Below are positions 58,914-64,000 of a stretch of 64,000 bases of DNA, one piece after another. The position numbers were made by a program, and so were the translations under genes. Under the pieces are notes generated by a model, which saw only the letters and a program-made list of their open reading frames with translations, was not told the DNA's origin and searched no databases. This DNA is from Bog-473 sp963783245. GTDB taxonomy: Bacteria; Actinomycetota; Acidimicrobiia; Acidimicrobiales; RAAP-2. How positions within the stretch are numbered: position 1 is the stretch's first letter; every line of letters begins with the position of its first letter. The DNA is taken from the NCBI GenBank assembly GCA_963783245.1, contig CAWAMS010000001.1:595912-659911 (forward strand), in the 5' to 3' direction.

Positions 58914-60588
58914 ATGCAAGGTGGTGGGTCCCCCCGGGACAGGCAAGGCCCCGGACCAGGGAACAGAGATCAGGCCACCCGCGTTCCGGTCGCCAACGAA
59001 GAAGGCTTGCGTGCGCTCGGTGAGAGCATTGCCGCTGCTCAACCACGGGCATCGAGGCGACGGCGACGCGTCACATGGACGCTCGGCATACTCGGGATCG
59101 TGGTCGTCCTCATCGTGGCCGGGGTGGGGGGCTACGCCTGGTACCTCAACCACCTGGTGCACCGCATTGCCGTCAAAGGCCTGGCGGCCGGAGAGACACA
59201 TGGCACCGAGAGCGGGACCGAGAACATACTGCTCGTCGGGTCCACGGACCGGTGCGCGCTGAAGAAGCAGTACATCGGCTACGGGATCTGTGGTCAGGGA
59301 GTCAACGGCATCAATAGCGATGTCGTCATGATTCTCCACCTCAATCCCAACACCCGGACCGTGTCCATCCTCTCCATCCCCCGCGACCTCTTCGTCCCCA
59401 ACGCGCGAATGGAGGGCGCGAACAAGATCGATGCGGCCCTCTACCAGGGTCCGACACAGCTCGTTGCGGCGATCCAGGAGGACTTCGGAATACCGGTGCA
59501 GCACTATGTCGAGCTGAACTTCGACAGCTTCGCCAGCGTGGTCGATGCGCTCGGGGGCATCAACATGTACTTTCCCGAGCCCGTCTACGACCCCGAGTCG
59601 GACCTCGATGTGCGGACGGTCGGTTGCGTCCACCTCAACGGATTTCACGCGTTGCAGGTGGTGAGGGCGCGGCACATGGTGCACAAGGGTCCGGGGGTCA
59701 CGTCCGACAACCCCGCCAACTGGACGCCCGAAGCACAGAGCGACCTGGCCCGAATCCGTCGAGACCATGAGTTCCTGCCGCGTGCTCGCCACCGCAGTGG
59801 CCAAGAAGGGGTTGAGCAACCCGCTCACCGATCGCGACATCATCCAGGGGGTGGCGCCCGACCTCACCGTCGACGACGGTCTGTCGGCGTCGCACATGCT
59901 CAACCTGGTGCTCACCTATCACTCGGTCAACGTCGACTCGGCTCCGCAGTTGACACTTCCGGTACTCGAGGACACGTTCGGGAGCTATCAGTACAAGGGG
60001 GGAAGTTACGGGGACATCGAGTTTCCCACCGAGCCGACAGACCAGTCGGTCGTGGACACGTTCCTGGGAATCTCGTCGAAGACCAATTCGATGACGGGAA
60101 CGCCGCTGCCCAAGCCGGGACAGGTGACCGTCTCGGTGGCCAATGGCACCGGCGTGACCAATCAGGCGGCCACGACGTCTGCCGCACTCGGGGCCCTCGG
60201 GTTCCACATGATGCAACTCGGCGATACGCCTCCGGTCGGACAGGAGGCCGAGACGGTCGTCTATTACGGGTCCAAGAATCCATCGGTCGTGGCGGCCGCG
60301 CAGATGGTCGCCCGCTCCATCTCGGGCTCGGTCATCCTCGGATACGACCCCTCCGAGGTGCTCGGTGGCGCAGAGGTGACGGTCGACACCGGTACAAGCT
60401 TCTCGGTGAATGCCGCACAGGCCACCACCTCTCCCTCCACAAGCGCAGGGACCCCGAGCACTTCGTCACCGTCCACGAAGACGTCGAGCGCGAGCACCGG
60501 CCCGTTCGCAGCGCCGACCGCGGCCAATGAGGCGCTCGAACCTTGGGACCCCCGCTCCTGCACCGCCTCCGGAGGCGAGGGTCCCTGA
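58914..60588 (+). pseudogene. LytR-CpsA-Psr (LCP) family protein, frameshifted
   Basis: The first frame (58914 to about 59775) has a cytoplasmic N-terminus, one membrane helix (~51-74) and the LCP catalytic domain: ENILLVGSTDR, GINSDVVMILHLNP, SILSIPRDLFVPN and NKIDAALYQGP. After SDLARIRRDHEFL the frame derails; continuity resumes in another frame (VLATAVAKKGLSNPL...) to 60588, including the LytR_C domain (VTVSVANGTGVTNQAAT). At 59775-59783 CTGCCGCGTG would need one C removed to join the two. Corrected length is about 557 residues. LCP enzymes attach cell-wall polysaccharides to peptidoglycan, matching the 31-38 kb operon. It may be an assembly error and not a true loss. Confidence 0.85.
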
Positions 60589-60680
60589 TCTCCCGTGCGG
60601 CCCGACCCCGGCCTTGCGGGTCACCCTTCAGCTCATACCCGTGAGAGGATGACGCCTGAGAATTTCAGAAGTGCAGCGCT

Positions 60681-60752
60681 GCCCCCGTAGCTCAGGGGAT
60701 AGAGCATCGGTTTCCTAAACCGTGTGCGCAAGTTCGAATCTTGCCGGGGGCG
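60681..60752 (+). tRNA. tRNA-Arg(CCU)
   Basis: Cloverleaf visible: acceptor GCCCCCG/CGGGGGC, D-arm GCTC...GAGC, anticodon loop TTCCTAA with anticodon CCT (reads AGG), T-arm GCAAG TTCGAAT CTTGC and discriminator G. CCA is not encoded. Position 27-43 is a T-T mismatch at the base of the anticodon stem. Genes downstream are decayed. Confidence 0.93.
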
Positions 60753-60777
60753 CTCGAAAAATACCCGCCGGTTACTG

Positions 60778-60792
60778 ACGGCCTGAGGCCGT
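60778..60792 (+). terminator. Hairpin downstream of tRNA-Arg
   Basis: ACGGCCTGAGGCCGT forms a 6-bp stem with a 3-nt loop 26 nt after the tRNA. There is no following T-run, so it is only a weak terminator candidate. Confidence 0.25.
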
Positions 60793-60831
60793 GACAGGCT
60801 CGATCCGGTAGCGGTGCCTCGCTAACTCCCA

Positions 60832-60846
60832 GGGCAGAATATGCCC
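60832..60846 (+). promoter_or_regulatory. Inverted repeat before the universal stress gene
   Basis: GGGCAGAATATGCCC (5-bp arms, 5-bp centre) ends 25 nt before the ATG of the usp gene and contains an AGAATA -10-like core. It may be an operator overlapping the promoter. Confidence 0.3.
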
Positions 60847-60871
60847 GCCGGTGAAGGAAGGGAGTCCAACA

Positions 60872-61333
60872 ATGGCGAATTCCGTAAAGATCATGATGGC
60901 AACGGACGGGTCTGATGCTGCGATCGACACGGCGCGACGATCGATGGATCTGCTACGCCCCCACGCTCAGGTCGTGCTTGTCATGGTGATTCCCGAGTAT
61001 GAGGACCCCATGGACGACGCTGGAGGTATCGAAGGCCCCGGGGTCTCCCCCAAACAGGCGGACAAGGATTGGAAAAGATCGACCGCCACGGGACAATCCG
61101 CCCTCGATCGGACGGCGGCGGTGCTCGGGCCTGACGTGGAGGTCCGCTTGGTCCCAGACGATGAAGCAACGGGGGCAGCTGTCTGCCGAGTTGCCCACGA
61201 GATGAATGCAGACGTGCTTGTGATCGGTTCCTCAGGCAAGAACTGGTTGAGGCGACATTTCGGCGGCTCCGTCAGCGATTACGTGACGCATCATGCGCCA
61301 TGTCCAGTCATGCTGATCCGCCACGACCACTGA
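60872..61333 (+). CDS. Universal stress protein (UspA family)
   Basis: A 153-residue single-domain Usp. KIMMATDGSDAA begins the fold with the ATP-contacting Asp, and the C-terminal GSSGKNWLRRHFGGSVSDYV matches the G2xG9xG(S/T) nucleotide-binding motif, so it probably binds ATP. GAAGGAAGGGAG (60853-60864) precedes ATG 60872; the longer frame from GTG 60851 would start inside the ribosome-binding site. It is the only clearly intact gene downstream of the tRNA. Confidence 0.9.
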   Translation: MANSVKIMMATDGSDAAIDTARRSMDLLRPHAQVVLVMVIPEYEDPMDDAGGIEGPGVSPKQADKDWKRSTATGQSALDRTAAVLGPDVEVRLVPDDEATGAAVCRVAHEMNADVLVIGSSGKNWLRRHFGGSVSDYVTHHAPCPVMLIRHDH

Positions 61334-61495
61334 GTACGGGGCCACCAACAGACCGTCTTCGGACCACAAGGCCCATCGACGATCCACATCTATTCGCGGA
61401 GGCCTGGAATCGGATCAGCGGAGTGACGAGTCCCGGATAGACGTGACAAACTACCTGAGCCAGGCAACTGGCTCGGAGACCGAAAGGCAAAACCT

Positions 61496-61799
61496 ATGGC
61501 GGCTGAACTGATTCTGGAGTTCGAGGGTGTGACTCTGGCGGAGTATCACGCCGTCAACAAGGAACTAGGTATCGACCCTGGAACCGGTGAGGGGAATTGG
61601 CCGGATGGGCTTGTGGCACAGTCCGCCGGATTAAACGAAAACGGGCATCTCGTCGTCCATGAGGTATTGGGTACCCCGAGCGCCAGGCCCGATGCATGGA
61701 AGGCCGCCTTGGGGAAGCACTGGCCAAGGGTGGCGTTGCTGGTCCGCCGTCGAGCATTACTGGATAGAGCTGGCGACTCACCACCACCTCGGCGACTGA
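61496..61799 (+). pseudogene. Small conserved actinobacterial protein, broken by two frameshifts
   Basis: The first ~60 residues (MAAELILEFEGVTLAEYHAV ... LNENGHLVVHEVLGTP) look like a family of ~100-residue actinobacterial hypothetical proteins. Coding then moves to a second frame (PERQARCMEGRLGEALAKGG) and a third (YWIELATHHHLGD, stop at 61797-61799). The frame from the annotated start instead runs to 61873 with an unrelated Arg-rich end. At least two indels are needed, so this is a pseudogene or a poor-quality stretch. Function unknown. Confidence 0.6.
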
Positions 61800-61814
61800 T
61801 CGATCTGGGTGCCC

Positions 61815-62901
61815 TCAGGCGTCGGGACGTGGCGGCGCAAAGGAAACATCCGATCTCTCTTGCGACTGAATGAGGCCCGAGCGGTCTGCGCTTGCCGCAG
61901 TCAAACAGGGACGGCAAGCTTCCTCAAGGAATCCATCGGCCAAGCTGCCCATTGCGCCAATCGCCACAATCTGTGTCCGCGGCGTGCGCTCGCCCCACTC
62001 GTCGTCGATCGTGATGTCGACACGCCGACCTACGACCTGCACAACCACCCTGTGCCGTGGAGCGTCTGCGCTGTTGACGATGCCCTTCGCTCGATAGACG
62101 TCACGGGGCAAGGTCTTCAGGGCCTCACGCAGTCGATCCAGGGATAAGGGGAGGTCGGTCTCGTAGCTCTCGGTGCTGAAAACATTCGAGTGACCGAGTT
62201 CGTGACCTACTTCGGGGCATGCCGGGTCCTCGCAGCCGTGACTGCTTTCAGACGCCGCCAGACCGGCCTTGGCAGGGTCGAAGCGTCCGACGCCTAGCAG
62301 GATCCGATAAGGCACCTGGCAATGGTCGGTCTCGACGATGCGGAGGCGATTGAAGTGATCATCGAGCCAGGCTTTAACTCTGTGGACCTGTGCTGGTCCG
62401 GCGAGACTCGCCTTGTTCAGAATCACCATATCGGCGAAACCGACCTGGCGGAGCTTGAGATCCATCAGGGCGGGATCTTCGGGGTGCGCAAAGAGCTGGT
62501 CGGCGTCCAGGACACATGTGACGCCGTCTAGCCTGATCCGGTTAGCGGAGTTCGGGGTCATTGAAGGTGATGAAGATCCCCCCTGGGTCGGCAACACCAC
62601 TGGCTTCGAGCAGGATGTACTCGATCGCTTCGGGTCGGGTTAGCAGAGAAGTCACCGATTCGACCAGATCGTCCGCGCAACTCGCAGCAGACACAACCGT
62701 TGGCCAGGCTGACTGTGTTGCCATCCACTCCGACCACGAGATCGGCATCGATGTTGACGGAACCAAAATCGTCACGAGGACCCAACGCGCAGCCCATGGT
62801 CCCCCGTCGAAATTCGGTTCAGTAGCGTCATTTTACCGCGCCAAGGAAGCCGGTGAGGATGGTCAGTGGCACGGGCAGAGCGTCGTGGCGGTCACTTCCA
62901 T
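61815..62901 (-). pseudogene. CobW/G3E (COG0523) GTPase-metallochaperone remnant
   Basis: Pieces in different frames cover a whole CobW protein: LTILTGFLGA + GKMTLLNRISTGDHGLRV (P-loop), DFGSVNIDAD, the metal-binding CXCC in LANGCVCCELR, LVESVTSLLTRPEAIEYILLEASGVADPGG, then a long intact C-terminal frame (62600-61815; GVTCVLDADQLFAHPEDPAL, ADMVILNKASLA = NKxD-type, CobW_C VVVQVVGRRVDITIDDEWGER). At least four shifts are required (about 62845, 62785, 62680 and 62545). The G3E family delivers metals such as zinc or cobalt. A 262-residue C-terminal product could still be made. Confidence 0.75.
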
Positions 62902-63286
62902 CGCAGGGCAACCGGGGTTCTAACTGATGAACTTGGTGATATCGATCCCCAGCACCGTCGCCATTTCGAGCAGATCAACTTCCTGGGGATCAGGGAGTGT
63001 GGTGAGTGGCTCTCGATAAACATCTGGGGGGTAGTACTCGCGCGGGTCGATCTCCAGGTCTCGCGTGAGCTGCTCTTGCTGTTCTTCGCGTGGCAGCCGT
63101 GGTTGCGGAACGATTCCTTTGCCCGTGGCAATCGGCAGGGGTCGCCAAAGAGCACGGTGGGATTCGGGAAGGACTGCCCGGCAAACCCGGGAGCGCGGAT
63201 TCTCGGTGCCAGATGGCGTCCTTTGTCACGTTGACAACGGCCACGTCCGGTGCGGTGAGAGAAAGAGTCCATCCCAGTGGGCACGG
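62902..63286. other. Unassigned stretch, possible decayed minus-strand gene
   Basis: No confident gene. On the minus strand short protein-like pieces occur in different frames, for example REEQQEQLTRDLEIDPREYY and PDPQEVDLLEMATVLGIDIT ending at a TAG near 62924. They look like one frameshifted protein that I do not recognise. Confidence 0.3.
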
Positions 63287-63868
63287 ATGTCGGCGGTAAC
63301 GCCGGCGGGCAATCCCACGCTGTGGGCTCCATTGATCCTCGTCGGAATCGTCACCGTTCTCTTCGGTCTCACCGACGTGGTCGCTTGGCTGAACTCGCAA
63401 TCGATCGGGCTGCGATTGTTAGCGGTCGTGCTAACGGTCGTGGCCTCGGCTGCCGCCTGGTTCCTAACCTCGATGTCGCTGCCCCACGAGGAATGCGAAT
63501 GGTGGGAACTAACGCCTGGCGCTGCCATGGTCGGCACCGGGGTGGGTCTGCTCCACGTGCTGACGATCACCTACATTGCTTATGAGGTTTCGCGGAAGTC
63601 CTCGCTCTACGGGGCCATCGGGATCTCCATCGCCCTGTTGCTTTGGACTTACTTCGCCGGTCGATTGCTCACTGCGGCAATCGCCACGAATGCCACCCTA
63701 TGGAAGCGACGGAGAGCCCGGACATCCACGATCGAGCTGGACCGAGCGACAGTGAGGTCACCTGAGTCCCTCTTGAGAGTTGGAAATGTTGAAGGTCATT
63801 GTGGTTGCCTACGCCGTGCCCGCCTCGGGTTCGCCACGGTACGGGTCCACATGGTCGAGGGACGATGA
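63287..63868 (+). CDS. YihY/BrkB-like membrane protein, N-terminally truncated
   Basis: A 193-residue protein with several helices. TPGAAMVGTGVGLLHVLTIT and SSLYGAIGISIALLLWTYFAGRLLTAAIATNATLWKRR match the C-terminal half of YihY/BrkB proteins (LxGAxxxA...YGxxGxxxxLLLWxY). Full-length members have ~280-300 residues; the first ~100 are missing and are not found upstream. ATG 63287 is the first start giving the membrane segment. The tail after WKRRRARTS is not family-like. Its stop overlaps the next ATG (ATGA), which argues the 3' frame is real. Confidence 0.55.
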   Translation: MSAVTPAGNPTLWAPLILVGIVTVLFGLTDVVAWLNSQSIGLRLLAVVLTVVASAAAWFLTSMSLPHEECEWWELTPGAAMVGTGVGLLHVLTITYIAYEVSRKSSLYGAIGISIALLLWTYFAGRLLTAAIATNATLWKRRRARTSTIELDRATVRSPESLLRVGNVEGHCGCLRRARLGFATVRVHMVEGR

Positions 63869-64000
63869 ACCGGCGCGACCAACGGAGAACAGTTGTCGTG
63901 CGGGCAGTCAGCGCTCTGTCCTTGTCGCTGGCTTTGCTGGCGTTTTCGGGGACTAGCGGTTCGCGCTACCACGGCGGATCGGCGTTGTCGCCGATTCTGG
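63865..64000 (+). CDS. Exported protein, 5' part only
   Basis: The frame is open to the window edge. The N-terminus MNRRDQRRTVVVRAVSALSL followed by a hydrophobic stretch (SLALLAFSGTSG) looks like a signal peptide. ATG 63865 overlaps the YihY-like stop (ATGA). Too little is present for a family call. Confidence 0.45.
   Translation, partial: MNRRDQRRTVVVRAVSALSLSLALLAFSGTSGSRYHGGSALSPIL

Overview
The window is high-GC DNA from an actinobacterium. Acidimicrobiia or a near relative is my inference, from GYWLV-type repeat proteins, a homodimeric E1 pyruvate dehydrogenase, flavin/F420-type (LLM) oxidoreductases, a mycothiol-amidase-like deacetylase, a LytR-CpsA-Psr protein and a CtaG assembly factor. 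Genes are packed with ATGA/GTGA stop-start overlaps. Many first genes have a TANNNT box only 6-9 nt before the start codon, which implies leaderless transcripts, and I used this to choose several starts. Taxonomy cannot be proved without a search.

Layout. 0-9 kb: glycosylase fragment, Rrf2 regulator, aceE, RNase HI, then lpdA, the E2 acyltransferase and a single-chain LipB-LipA protein. This is the pyruvate dehydrogenase complex with its lipoylation machinery. 9-14 kb: RibD/DHFR-like protein, cobalamin-dependent metH and a PduO-type adenosyltransferase. 14-19 kb: secreted GYWLV-repeat protein, a membrane protein split by an in-frame TAG, a DUF222/HNH protein and a nitroreductase. 18.5-27 kb: rhodanese-MoeB fusion, aldo/keto reductase, CtaG, an ArsR-SRPBCC fusion under an apparent self-operator, a VKOR/CPVC thiol-redox pair, the large subunit of a B12-dependent acyl-CoA mutase and an acetyltransferase. 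27-31 kb: M20 amidohydrolase, biotin carboxylase/BCCP alpha chain, divergent birA.

31-42 kb: a coupled polysaccharide operon (RmlB-like, RmlD, UDP-glucose dehydrogenase, UDP-glucuronate decarboxylase-like, two GT2 enzymes, a secreted two-lobed aspartic protease-like protein), facing a polytopic glycosyltransferase-like protein and a sulfatase. 42.5-47 kb: alcohol dehydrogenase, aldehyde dehydrogenase (5' frameshift) and SDR, with tag on the other strand. 47-55 kb: nucleotidyltransferase, FabH-like and SCP-x-thiolase operon, two LLM oxidoreductases, thioesterase, threonine aldolase, a DUF6817-like protein and a PIG-L deacetylase. 55-60.6 kb: ECF sigma with zinc anti-sigma, ahcY, and a LytR-CpsA-Psr gene broken by one inserted base.

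60.7-64 kb: tRNA-Arg(CCU), then a universal stress gene followed by decayed or truncated genes (multiply frameshifted CobW/G3E GTPase, double-frameshifted small gene, N-terminally truncated YihY/BrkB-like protein). The density of broken genes next to a tRNA suggests an eroding accessory segment. Single-base lesions elsewhere (about 15350, 44543, 59777) may be assembly errors instead.

No CRISPR array, insertion sequence, rRNA or prophage was seen. The observations most worth follow-up are the LipB-LipA fusion, the leaderless promoter pattern, the operator inside the ArsR-SRPBCC promoter, the Cys-for-Asp change in the RmlB-like enzyme, the two-lobed aspartic protease-like protein, the helically phased CCGSAAGG array and the two 48-bp hexanucleotide tracts.
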